From an uncultured bacterium (GTDB lineage Bacteria > Bacillota > Clostridia > Oscillospirales > Butyricicoccaceae): a DNA stretch of 5,190 nucleotides. Every line of letters starts with the position of its first letter. Positions within the stretch are counted from its first letter, which is position 1. Shown here in pieces: positions 1 to 5,109 of the stretch. The notes below the pieces were generated by a model, which had not been told where the DNA came from, made no database searches, and saw nothing but the letters and a program-made list of their open reading frames with translations. The position numbers were made by a program, and so were the translations under genes. Where the stretch lies: positions 1 through 5,190 of the forward strand of contig CAJMOV010000155.1 of the NCBI GenBank assembly GCA_905215125.1, written 5' to 3'.

Positions 1-360
1 CTGGGGCGGCTGGCGGGGAAAAAGGGGGTGTTTTACCGTGTCTGCGGTCACGACGTCGGCGCTATCGACGGGCTGGTGCGTGACAATATCTCCTTTCCTG
101 AATACGGCGATTACGCCATTTTAGCCCCGGACCAGCCCTGTCGGGTATGCGACAGCATCGAGCAGGCCCTCGGCCTGCCCGCCGCCATCGTCGACGCCTG
201 TGATTTAAGCGTCAGCATCCTCGGGCGTTCCCGCGGACTCCCGCCCTCTGACGCGGAGCTGTGCGAGGCGCTGGCCGACAACCCTGCCGGCCAGGGGGAT
301 CAGCAGACCCCTGTCATTCTTCTGCGGCGATACGCGCAGGACAGGGACGGAACCCCCTAA
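1..360 (+). CDS. F420-0:gamma-glutamyl ligase-like protein, C-terminal part (5' end cut by window edge)
   Basis: The frame is open from base 1 to the TAA at 358-360 and gives the last 119 residues of a longer protein; a GTG at 28 is only an internal codon (GKKGVFYRVCGHD reads through it). Seen: KKGVFYRVCGHDVGAIDG near residues 7-24, PEYGDYAIL, an IVDACDLSVSILGRS segment around residues 72-86, and DNPAGQ followed by QTPVILLRRY near the C-terminus. From memory this pattern (GVFYR-GH-GxDG, IVDAxD-LG-S, DNPAGQ-TP-ILIR) fits the clostridial proteins annotated as coenzyme F420-0:gamma-glutamyl ligase-like, related to CofE. Such proteins occur in organisms without F420, so the real substrate is unclear and glutamate ligation is only a family-based guess. 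The N-terminal domain is outside the window. The gene faces the YcxB gene tail to tail with 5 bp between stops. Confidence 0.6.
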   Translation: MGRLAGKKGVFYRVCGHDVGAIDGLVRDNISFPEYGDYAILAPDQPCRVCDSIEQALGLPAAIVDACDLSVSILGRSRGLPPSDAELCEALADNPAGQGDQQTPVILLRRYAQDRDGTP

Positions 361-365
361 CCCCC

Positions 366-1043
366 TCAGCCCCCGCGCTGCTTCTTCAGGCGGATGGTAA
401 AGCGCTTGCCCATCTTTTCCATAGCCAGGGCTCGGATCTGCACGATTCCCTGCTCTGTTCCGATAGATTTCTTGGTAAAGACGAGCGCCTGACGGGGATT
501 GACGTAAAAGAGAAAATGGCCAAAGGTCTCGTAGCCGTCGACCAGGCTTTCCCAAGCGATGCTGCCTTCAGTGCCGTCGGCGTTGGGGGAATGGATGCCG
601 CTGCCGTCGACGGTAAAGGGCCGCTCGGCTGACGCCCCCTCTTGCTGAGCAAACCGCTTGGACACAGAGTTAATCTGGATAAAAAGCACGGCGATCAGGG
701 CGAGATAAAGCAGGCTGACCCAGAAAAGCATGTCAATCGCTCCTCTGCCCATGACCGTTTGGATGACGACAAAGGCGCACAGCGCCGCCAGGCCGATGGA
801 CGACCAGTACACCCAGCGCTTGCGGCTGAAGATATTGAAGTACAAAAGCTCGCGATAGTCGTCGCGCTCCATGCGGTTGTCAAAGCGGACGACAGGGTCT
901 TCCGTCCTCCCATCCCCTTCCGGCGCAGCGGAACACAGGCCGCCGTCTGCGCCTTCCTTCGCCTGGGACGCGTTTTCTTCCTGCTCCGGCGTCTCGGTCT
1001 GCTGGCCCGGGGTCTGCGCAGAATCCACTTTGTTTTCTTCCAT
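366..1043 (-). CDS. YcxB-like membrane protein
   Basis: 225 residues from ATG at 1043. Residues 1-50 are acidic and rich in Q, E, A and G, probably disordered. A conserved-looking lead-in (VVRFDNRMERDDYRELLYFN, about 51-70) precedes two transmembrane helices near 80-97 and 105-125. The C-terminal part (about 141-195) has FTVDGSGI, then IAWESLVDGYET and FYVNPRQALVFTKK. This is the pattern of the YcxB-like C-terminal domain (small beta-rich domain with an I-x-W core and a final (P)K-(R/K) strand), predicted to face the cytoplasm. Function is unknown. A GTG at 1052 in frame would add three residues and overlap the ABC-F stop, but the GAGGAG at 1057-1052 runs straight into that GTG and stands 8 nt from the ATG, so ATG 1043 is preferred. 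The gene follows ABC-F by 5 bp and is very likely translated with it. Confidence 0.8.
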   Translation of the reverse strand: MEENKVDSAQTPGQQTETPEQEENASQAKEGADGGLCSAAPEGDGRTEDPVVRFDNRMERDDYRELLYFNIFSRKRWVYWSSIGLAALCAFVVIQTVMGRGAIDMLFWVSLLYLALIAVLFIQINSVSKRFAQQEGASAERPFTVDGSGIHSPNADGTEGSIAWESLVDGYETFGHFLFYVNPRQALVFTKKSIGTEQGIVQIRALAMEKMGKRFTIRLKKQRGG

Positions 1044-1048
1044 GCTCT

Positions 1049-2899
1049 TCACTCCTCGTTTTCATACAGGATGAGCAGCTGCTCCTCCAGTTGTTCTTTT
1101 TGCGAAAGCAGCTCGCTGAGACGCTGGTAATCGTCGGCGCAGGAAGCCATTTCTTTGTCGATCTCTTCGATTTGGCGTTCCAGCGCGGCGGTTTTTTTCT
1201 GGTTTTCACGGGCCTGCTTCTGTTTCAGCTTAAGGTTGTCCTTTTCCGGCTTATGGGCCGGCTTTTCTTTTTTGGGCGGCGGCAGCGCGGCCCTCTGCGC
1301 CTTTTCACGCGCCAGAGCGGCGCGGAAATCCTCGTAGGTGCCGACGAAGTCGCGCACGGCTCCGTCTTCCACCTGCCAGATGCGGGTGGCAAAGCGGCTG
1401 ATGAAATACCGGTCGTGCGAGACGAAGATCATGGTCTCGGAAAAATCGTCGATGGCGTCCTCCAGCCATTCGCGGGAAAGGATGTCCAGGTGGTTGGTCG
1501 GCTCGTCCAGAAACAGGGTATTGACGCCGGTATTCATGAACAGGCACAGCTTGAGCCGCGTCTTTTCGCCGCCCGACAGCACCTCCACCCTTTTAAATAC
1601 CTCCTCCCCGGTAAAGCCGAAGGCGGCAAGGCGGTCGCGCGCCTGCTGGGTCGTCGCCCGCGTCTCGTACAGCAGGGTATCGACCAGCGTGCGCTCGGGG
1701 TGGCTGAAGGCTACGACCTGCGGCAGGTAGCCGCATTTGACCCCTGTGCCCTCGTAAAAGCTGCCTTTCAGCGCCGGCTGAAGGCGCAGCAGCGTGGTCA
1801 GAAGGGTGGTTTTCCCGCAGCCGTTAGGGCCGAGCAGGGCGATGCGCTCGCCGCGGAACACCATAGCGCTGAAATCGCGGATGAGCGGAGCGTCATACCC
1901 GGCCGACAGCGACTCGATCTGCATGACCTCGTTGCCGGAACGGGACGCTTCGGCAAAACGGTTGCGCATTTTATGCATCTGCCGTATTGTCTCGATGCGT
2001 TCGATGCGCTGCAGCCGCTTTTCCATAGCAAAGGCGCGGCGCATGACCTTTTTGTTGCCCAGGCCCCAGCCCTTCATCCGCTCTACGGTAAAGGCAAGCC
2101 GCTCGATTTCCTTATCCTGGCTGCGCTTTTGCTTTTCCAAAAGCTCCAGCATCTCGTCGCGGCGCTCGACATACTCGCTGTAATTGCCGGGGTAGGAGGT
2201 GATTTGCCCCTCCCGCATTTCCAGCGTGCGGGAGGTGACGCGGTCGAGAAAATACCGGTCGTGCGAGACGATAACCACTGTGCCCTTGAAAGTGCGCAGG
2301 TATTCCTCCAGCCATTCGATCGAGTCGACGTCAAGGTGGTTGGTCGGCTCGTCCAAAAGCAGGATATCGACGCCCGACAGCATAATACTGGCCAGGCTGA
2401 CCCGTGTTTTCTCGCCGCCTGACAAGCTCATAAAGGGTCTTTCCTGCATATCGGGCGGGATGTTGAGGCCGCGCGTCATGCGCTGGTATTGCACATCCAG
2501 CTCGTACCCGCCGCCGTCTTCAAATGCGGTCTGGACAGTAGCGTACTGCTTCATGTCGACATCTCTGCCGGCCGCCATATCCTCTTCCATGGCGCGCATT
2601 TTTGCGCCCAGCGCTTCAATGTGCTCAAACGCCTGCCATAAGACCTGCCGCACCGTCATTTCGGGCGGTACGTCGGGCAGCTGCTCCAAAAGGCCGAGAC
2701 GGCGGCCTCGCGCGGTGGAAACCTGACCGCCATCATAGCTCTGCCGACCGGACAGCACCTTGAGCAGCGTGGTCTTGCCGCAGCCGTTGGGCCCGACGAC
2801 GCTGACCCGCTCTCCCGTCAGGATTTCAAAGGAAACGTCGCGCAGCAGATGCCGTTCCCCAAAGTATAATTGAAGGCTCGTTACACTAATTTCTATCAT
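1049..2899 (-). CDS. ABC-F family ATP-binding protein (ribosome-associated, two NBDs)
   Basis: 616 residues with no transmembrane helix. NBD1: Walker A GPNGCGKTT (36-44), signature LSGGEKTR (159-166), Walker B LLLDEPTNHLD (180-190), H-loop SHD (212-214). Linker about 238-325, highly charged and helical, the place of the P-site tRNA interaction motif. NBD2: Walker A GPNGCGKTT (357-365), LSGGEKTR (441-448), LFLDEPTNHLD (462-472), SHD (494-496). Both catalytic glutamates (E184, E466) are present. Residues about 540-616 form a basic linker and a coiled coil as in Uup/YdiF-type members. Known for the family: these proteins bind the ribosomal E site and act on stalled or drug-bound ribosomes. Whether this one is a housekeeping factor or gives antibiotic resistance cannot be told from sequence alone. 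The long EttA-type arm in NBD1 seems absent. Start: ATG 2899 has GAGGAG 6 nt upstream (2911-2906). It lies 84 bp after DUF6512 and just before YcxB. Confidence 0.95.
   Translation of the reverse strand: MIEISVTSLQLYFGERHLLRDVSFEILTGERVSVVGPNGCGKTTLLKVLSGRQSYDGGQVSTARGRRLGLLEQLPDVPPEMTVRQVLWQAFEHIEALGAKMRAMEEDMAAGRDVDMKQYATVQTAFEDGGGYELDVQYQRMTRGLNIPPDMQERPFMSLSGGEKTRVSLASIMLSGVDILLLDEPTNHLDVDSIEWLEEYLRTFKGTVVIVSHDRYFLDRVTSRTLEMREGQITSYPGNYSEYVERRDEMLELLEKQKRSQDKEIERLAFTVERMKGWGLGNKKVMRRAFAMEKRLQRIERIETIRQMHKMRNRFAEASRSGNEVMQIESLSAGYDAPLIRDFSAMVFRGERIALLGPNGCGKTTLLTTLLRLQPALKGSFYEGTGVKCGYLPQVVAFSHPERTLVDTLLYETRATTQQARDRLAAFGFTGEEVFKRVEVLSGGEKTRLKLCLFMNTGVNTLFLDEPTNHLDILSREWLEDAIDDFSETMIFVSHDRYFISRFATRIWQVEDGAVRDFVGTYEDFRAALAREKAQRAALPPPKKEKPAHKPEKDNLKLKQKQARENQKKTAALERQIEEIDKEMASCADDYQRLSELLSQKEQLEEQLLILYENEE
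1052..1057 (-). promoter_or_regulatory. Shine-Dalgarno of the YcxB-like gene, inside the ABC-F 3' end
   Basis: GAGGAG on the minus strand, 8 nt before ATG 1043. It lies in the last codons of the ABC-F gene (Glu-Glu plus the start of the stop codon), so translation of the two genes is probably coupled. It argues against the GTG at 1052, which has no spacer from it. Confidence 0.75.
1404..1509. repeat. Internal direct repeat of the ABC-F gene, NBD2 copy
   Basis: Bases 1404-1425 and 1488-1509 are each identical over 22 nt to 2250-2271 and 2334-2355, and 1458-1472 is identical over 15 nt to 2304-2318. All three blocks have the same offset of 846 bp (282 codons). They encode VSHDRYF (H-loop), EWLE and DEPTNHL (Walker B). 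Confidence 0.85.
2250..2355. repeat. Internal direct repeat of the ABC-F gene, NBD1 copy
   Basis: Partner of 1404-1509: two perfect 22-nt blocks and one 15-nt block at a constant 846-bp offset, encoding the same H-loop, EWLE and Walker B residues of NBD1. The repeat follows from the duplicated NBD, but the identity reaches the wobble positions. Confidence 0.85.
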
Positions 2900-2910
2900 T
2901 TGCTTCTCCT

Positions 2911-2936
2911 CGCCGGGGCGTAAAGGGCCCCGCGCG
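2911..2936 (-). promoter_or_regulatory. GC hairpin touching the ABC-F ribosome binding site
   Basis: On the minus strand CGGGGC (2932-2927) pairs with GCCCCG (2919-2914) across a 7-nt loop. With one bulged G the stem can grow by CGC/GCG to 2936 and 2911, taking in the first G of the GAGGAG Shine-Dalgarno (2911-2906). There is no T-run after it, so it is not an intrinsic terminator. It may tune ABC-F translation or protect the 5' end of a processed mRNA; this is inference from position. Confidence 0.4.
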
Positions 2937-2983
2937 TCCTTTCCGTCCCCACGCCGGCCGGTGCAGGGCGGTATCCATCTTCT

Positions 2984-3478
2984 TTACAATCCGCCGTCGC
3001 GGAACATAGGCAGGTCGGGCGGGCGCACGCTGAAGCGGGCCAGCAGATAGGCGATAAGCACCAGCCCTGCCAGCGCAGGAATCCCCAACCAGGCCGGCAG
3101 CGCGCTGGCCAGCAGCCGCACCCCCACAAAGTAGCCGCTGAACATGGTGCAGACAAAGCAGAGGATATCGACCATCATAACGCTGCGCCCGACCCCCAGG
3201 CCCGACACATAAATGTAGAACAGCCCGAACATGGTCCCCATTGCGTGCAGCGCTGCAGCCAGGGCGGCGCAGGCGGCGCTGTGCCAGGGCAGGCCATAGC
3301 AGACGGCCAGCCAGGCCATAGCGGCCGCCAGCGGCCAGAAGGCCATTTTATAGTGCTCCCACGCGCTTTCCGACAGCGGCAGAAGCGGGCGCAGAAAACG
3401 GGGCCGGCCGAGCGGCTCATACAAAAAGTGCATGACGACGCCGACAGCCCAGGCCAAAAGCAGGGTCCCCCATATCAT
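2984..3478 (-). CDS. DUF6512 family membrane protein
   Basis: 164 residues, almost all hydrophobic, with about five transmembrane helices (near 2-18, 45-62, 68-92, 98-120 and 128-148). Family-like marks: HFLYEPLG at 17-24, LPLSESAWEHYKMAFWP at 33-49 (S/N-E-S-x-W-E-H-x-K), and the tail RPPDLPMFRD at 152-161. These fit DUF6512, an uncharacterised integral membrane family of Firmicutes; no reaction or substrate is known. It ends right after FRDGGL, perhaps a few residues shorter than typical members, which I recall continuing past this point. ATG 3478 is chosen: a GGGAGAG stretch lies about 7 nt upstream, and its 5' part is inside a GC hairpin. It sits between the AI-2E gene (45-bp gap) and ABC-F (84-bp gap) on the same strand. 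Confidence 0.8.
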   Translation of the reverse strand: MIWGTLLLAWAVGVVMHFLYEPLGRPRFLRPLLPLSESAWEHYKMAFWPLAAAMAWLAVCYGLPWHSAACAALAAALHAMGTMFGLFYIYVSGLGVGRSVMMVDILCFVCTMFSGYFVGVRLLASALPAWLGIPALAGLVLIAYLLARFSVRPPDLPMFRDGGL

Positions 3479-3488
3479 ATGATCACTC

Positions 3489-3518
3489 TCCCGCCCCAGT
3501 CTATGCGCAGGGGCGGGA
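3489..3518 (-). promoter_or_regulatory. 9-bp GC stem-loop between AI-2E and DUF6512, overlapping the DUF6512 RBS
   Basis: A perfect inverted repeat: TCCCGCCCC at 3489-3497 and GGGGCGGGA at 3510-3518, with a 12-nt loop. It starts 6 bp after the AI-2E stop. On the minus-strand RNA the second arm ends in GGGA, the start of the likely Shine-Dalgarno GGGAGAG of DUF6512. No T-run follows in the minus direction (the next bases are GAGTGATC), so it is unlikely to be an intrinsic terminator. It could lower DUF6512 translation or stabilise the upstream mRNA 3' end. Confidence 0.55.
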
Positions 3519-3523
3519 AAAGG

Positions 3524-4594
3524 TTACCCGGTTATCTCATCCATGGTCAGCTGGCGCGGGTCCGCATCGTCAGGCGAAACGACATACAGATACACCTCGC
3601 GAACGACAATTTTGACGATGGCGGCAATGGGCACCGAAATGAGCATGCCGACCGGGCCCCAGATCTCATTGCTGGCCAGGATGGCGAACATGACGGTGAT
3701 GGGGTGGATGCCCGCCAAATCCCCCTGGATTTTGGGGACGACAACATTGCCCTCAATTTGCTGGACAATGATGACAAAGGCGACGACGATGAGCGCTTTG
3801 CCCACCCCCATGGTGACAAGGGCGAAAAACCCTTCAATGACGCCGGCGATAATGGACCCGAAATACGGGATAAAATCAAGCACAAAGGACAAAACGGCGA
3901 ACAGCAGCGCGTAATGCACGCCGATGATGCTCAGCCCGACATAAGTGCATATCGCCATACCGGCGGAAATGAGCACCTTGGATTTGATGTAGCGCCAGGT
4001 GACGCGGTTTGCCTCCTCCATGACGGCGCCGACTTTGTCCCCCATCGCCCGGGGTAGCGTCGCGACAAAGCCGCTTATCAGCTTGCGCCCGTCCAGCATA
4101 AAGTAGACGACCAGAATGACGACGATGACGCCGTCAAACAGCCGCAGGGAGAAGCTGACGGCAGCCGTTAAAATCCCCGTCAGGAAAGACGCGATATATT
4201 GGTCGCTGCCCTCCAGCAGACCGGCCAGCGTGCCGATGATATTGGGCGGGACGCCCAGCTCGGTCAGGTATCCGACGCCGGTGTCCAGCAGGCTGTCAAA
4301 ATTGGAGGCATATCTTTGAAACTCCAGCATCAGGCTGTTTATCTGCGTCACGGCGCGGGGCAGCGACAGGGAAACCAGCGTTACGATGAGCACGACGAAG
4401 CACAAAAGCACAATAGCGACGGCCAGCCCCCGCTTCATATGAGCTTTCCGCTGCAGCCCGCCCGCAAGGGGGCTTAAAACATACGCAATGATGGCCGAGA
4501 CCAGAAAGAGCATCAGGACATCCCAAAATCTCGCCACCGTCGCAACGGCGGCGACGATGAGAAGGACGAGAAGCATCAGCTTTGTGTTTTTCAA
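3524..4594 (-). CDS. AI-2E family transporter (permease)
   Basis: 356 residues from TTG 4594. Polytopic membrane protein: helices near 6-22, 25-43, 56-77, a soluble stretch about 80-135, then helices about 137-166, 205-225, 228-250, 252-275 and 310-338. Family marks: DFIPYFGSIIAG (240-251), QQIEGNVVVPKIQGDLAGIHPI (278-299) and GPVGMLISVPIAAIVK (313-328). This fits the AI-2E transporter family (TqsA/YdiK-like). Members have been tied to autoinducer-2 export or Na+/H+ antiport; the substrate here is unknown. Start: the frame stays open to 4750, but the extra 52 residues would cover the promoter at 4695-4724 and are not membrane-like. TTG 4594 has AAGGA 6 nt upstream (4605-4601). An ATG at 4601 is out of frame, and the in-frame ATG at 4576 would cut into helix 1. 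First gene of the probable four-gene run. Confidence 0.9.
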   Translation of the reverse strand: MKNTKLMLLVLLIVAAVATVARFWDVLMLFLVSAIIAYVLSPLAGGLQRKAHMKRGLAVAIVLLCFVVLIVTLVSLSLPRAVTQINSLMLEFQRYASNFDSLLDTGVGYLTELGVPPNIIGTLAGLLEGSDQYIASFLTGILTAAVSFSLRLFDGVIVVILVVYFMLDGRKLISGFVATLPRAMGDKVGAVMEEANRVTWRYIKSKVLISAGMAICTYVGLSIIGVHYALLFAVLSFVLDFIPYFGSIIAGVIEGFFALVTMGVGKALIVVAFVIIVQQIEGNVVVPKIQGDLAGIHPITVMFAILASNEIWGPVGMLISVPIAAIVKIVVREVYLYVVSPDDADPRQLTMDEITG

Positions 4595-4607
4595 ACCCCA
4601 TCCTTCC
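4595..4607 (-). promoter_or_regulatory. Shine-Dalgarno and spacer that decide the TTG start of the AI-2E gene
   Basis: GGAAGGA at 4607-4601 stands 6 nt before TTG 4594. The spacer begins within an out-of-frame ATG (4601-4599), whose frame codes for a 101-codon shadow and not for the transporter. Confidence 0.55.
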
Positions 4608-4694
4608 TTCCCCTGGAATTGTGCGCGCCGCGGCAGGCAGCGGCCGTTATGCCCGACGCCGTCCGGCGGGCCGTGCAGCAGGCGCTTTGCAATT

Positions 4695-4724
4695 ATTATA
4701 CCGTATATGGGCCGCAGAACGCAA
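4695..4724 (-). promoter_or_regulatory. Sigma-A-like promoter for the AI-2E gene run
   Basis: Perfect -10 TATAAT at 4700-4695 and -35 TTGCGT at 4724-4719 (TTG matches consensus) with an 18-bp spacer, minus strand. Transcription would begin near 4688, giving a GC-rich leader of about 95 nt before TTG 4594. It also shows that the longer frame up to 4750 is not the real N-terminus. Confidence 0.65.
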
Positions 4725-4876
4725 CCCTGCTGTCCAAAAGGCACAGCCACACGCGAAAAGCTCCATTTGTATCATAATTACTTTGACCATCCTGATTTAT
4801 TTCCAAAATTTTATAAAACAGCACTTCATTCTGCAAACGCCTTGTACGTTGTTTCCTGCGATGACGGACAACACCT
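4725..4876. other. AT-rich spacer without a supported gene
   Basis: No frame here has a start with a ribosome binding site. GC falls to about 40% from about 4740 on. A plus-strand reading frame runs to the TAA at 4878-4880, and its last 40 or so residues look protein-like (LHLYHNYF then YVVSCDDGQHL). The minus strand also has open frames, so this may be chance or a decayed gene. No T-tailed hairpin was found after the small ORF at 4877-4942. Confidence 0.5.
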
Positions 4877-4942
4877 TTAATCGTTCATCATATAAGCCTT
4901 AAGCTGTGATCTGATGATTTCCCCAAAAGAAGATAGTTTCAT
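4877..4942 (-). CDS. possible small ORF, 21 residues, very strong RBS
   Basis: ATG 4942 to TAA 4877-4879, 21 residues: it begins MKLSSFGEIIRSQ and ends KAYMMND. Not recognised. The case rests on the near-ideal AAAGGAGGTGG Shine-Dalgarno 7 nt before the ATG and on the double palindrome just upstream. The peptide is amphipathic, with no signal peptide or transmembrane helix. It could be a regulatory leader peptide, a small functional peptide, or the 5' stub of a gene whose rest is lost; the FGEIIRSQL start resembles the N-terminus of some Xre-type repressors, but no helix-turn-helix follows. Codon use is AT-rich, unlike the operon to the left. It lies downstream of the terminator at 5032-5066, so it would need its own promoter, and none is convincing. 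It points towards the AI-2E gene, 282 bp further on. Confidence 0.4.
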   Translation of the reverse strand: MKLSSFGEIIRSQLKAYMMND

Positions 4943-4946
4943 AATG

Positions 4947-4957
4947 CCACCTCCTTT
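4947..4957 (-). promoter_or_regulatory. Near-perfect Shine-Dalgarno of the small ORF
   Basis: AAAGGAGGTGG on the minus strand, AGGAGG core at 4955-4950, 7 nt before ATG 4942. It is the best ribosome binding site in the window. Its first four bases (AAAG, 4957-4954) belong to the outer arm of the palindrome at 4954-5015. Confidence 0.6.
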
Positions 4958-5015
4958 CCGCAAAATTGAAATATATAAGCGATATACCGCTTATATCGTA
5001 TGGAAATGCGGAAAG
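4954..5015 (-). repeat. 62-bp concentric double inverted repeat (operator or RNA switch candidate)
   Basis: Inner arms ATATAAGCG (4973-4981) and CGCTTATAT (4988-4996), 9 bp perfect, 6-bp centre. Outer arms CTTTCCGCA (4954-4962) and TGCGGAAAG (5007-5015), 9 bp perfect. Both pairs have the same centre (4984.5), with 10 bp between inner and outer arms on each side. In minus-strand RNA this folds as two stems with a symmetric 10/10 internal loop, and the last stem bases are the AAAG of the small ORF's Shine-Dalgarno. In DNA it could be a repressor site. Confidence 0.7.
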
Positions 5016-5021
5016 CGGAAA
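5008..5021. repeat. Tandem GCGGAAA duplication
   Basis: GCGGAAA occurs at 5008-5014 and again at 5015-5021 on the plus strand. The same motif in inverted orientation is at 4955-4961, next to the small ORF's RBS, so either copy could pair with it. Confidence 0.6.
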
Positions 5022-5031
5022 AGGGAGAAAG

Positions 5032-5066
5032 AAAAAGCCCGTACAAAACATATTGTTTGTACGAGC
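5032..5066 (-). terminator. Rho-independent terminator, minus strand
   Basis: On the minus strand GCTCGTACAAA (5066-5056) pairs with TTTGTACGGGC (5047-5037): 11 bp with one G-T wobble that only works in minus-strand RNA, an 8-nt loop, then TTTTT and further T-rich sequence (CTTTCT). It would end transcription from the gene entering at the right edge, whose probable stop is 44 bp upstream. Confidence 0.8.
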
Positions 5067-5109
5067 CAAGTTAATAATAATTTTCAGCAATGCACAAAAA
5101 ATCAGATTG

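Noticed and set aside
309..346. Nested inverted repeat near the end of the ligase-like gene (CCCTGTC/GACAGGG with CTGCG/CGCAG inside)
   Set aside because: It lies inside coding sequence, needs a 6-nt bulge and has no T-run, so it does not qualify as a terminator.
351..366. Tandem AACCCCCT direct repeat at the convergent stops
   Set aside because: Only two 8-bp units, partly inside the last codons; too short to interpret.
1091..2422. 443-codon open frame on the plus strand opposite ABC-F
   Set aside because: It is the shadow of the ABC-F gene, whose minus frame carries all Walker and signature motifs. The plus reading has no recognisable domain, and long antisense frames are common in GC-rich genes.
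3245..4057. 270-codon plus-strand frame over DUF6512 and AI-2E
   Set aside because: Low-complexity D/G/H/R-rich translation antisense to two well-supported membrane genes, crossing their intergenic hairpin; no RBS and no domain.
4620..4690. Riboswitch in the GC-rich AI-2E leader
   Set aside because: Only small GC stems (for example GCCGC/GCGGC) were seen; no known riboswitch core and no terminator/antiterminator pair.
4752..4876. Minus-strand short frames after the small ORF (for example an ATG near 4790)
   Set aside because: No proper Shine-Dalgarno, mixed composition, and the frame runs across the AI-2E promoter.
4767..4880. Plus-strand peptide tail (LHLYHNYF ... CDDGQHL) as a gene remnant
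   Set aside because: No start with an RBS, the upstream part of the frame runs through GC-rich shadow sequence, and AT-rich DNA easily gives such a composition. A blastp of the last 40 residues would decide.
4970..5031. Promoter for the small ORF (TATAAG or TACGAT as -10)
   Set aside because: No -35 with a good spacer could be paired with these; the AT-rich palindrome gives TATA-like strings by itself.
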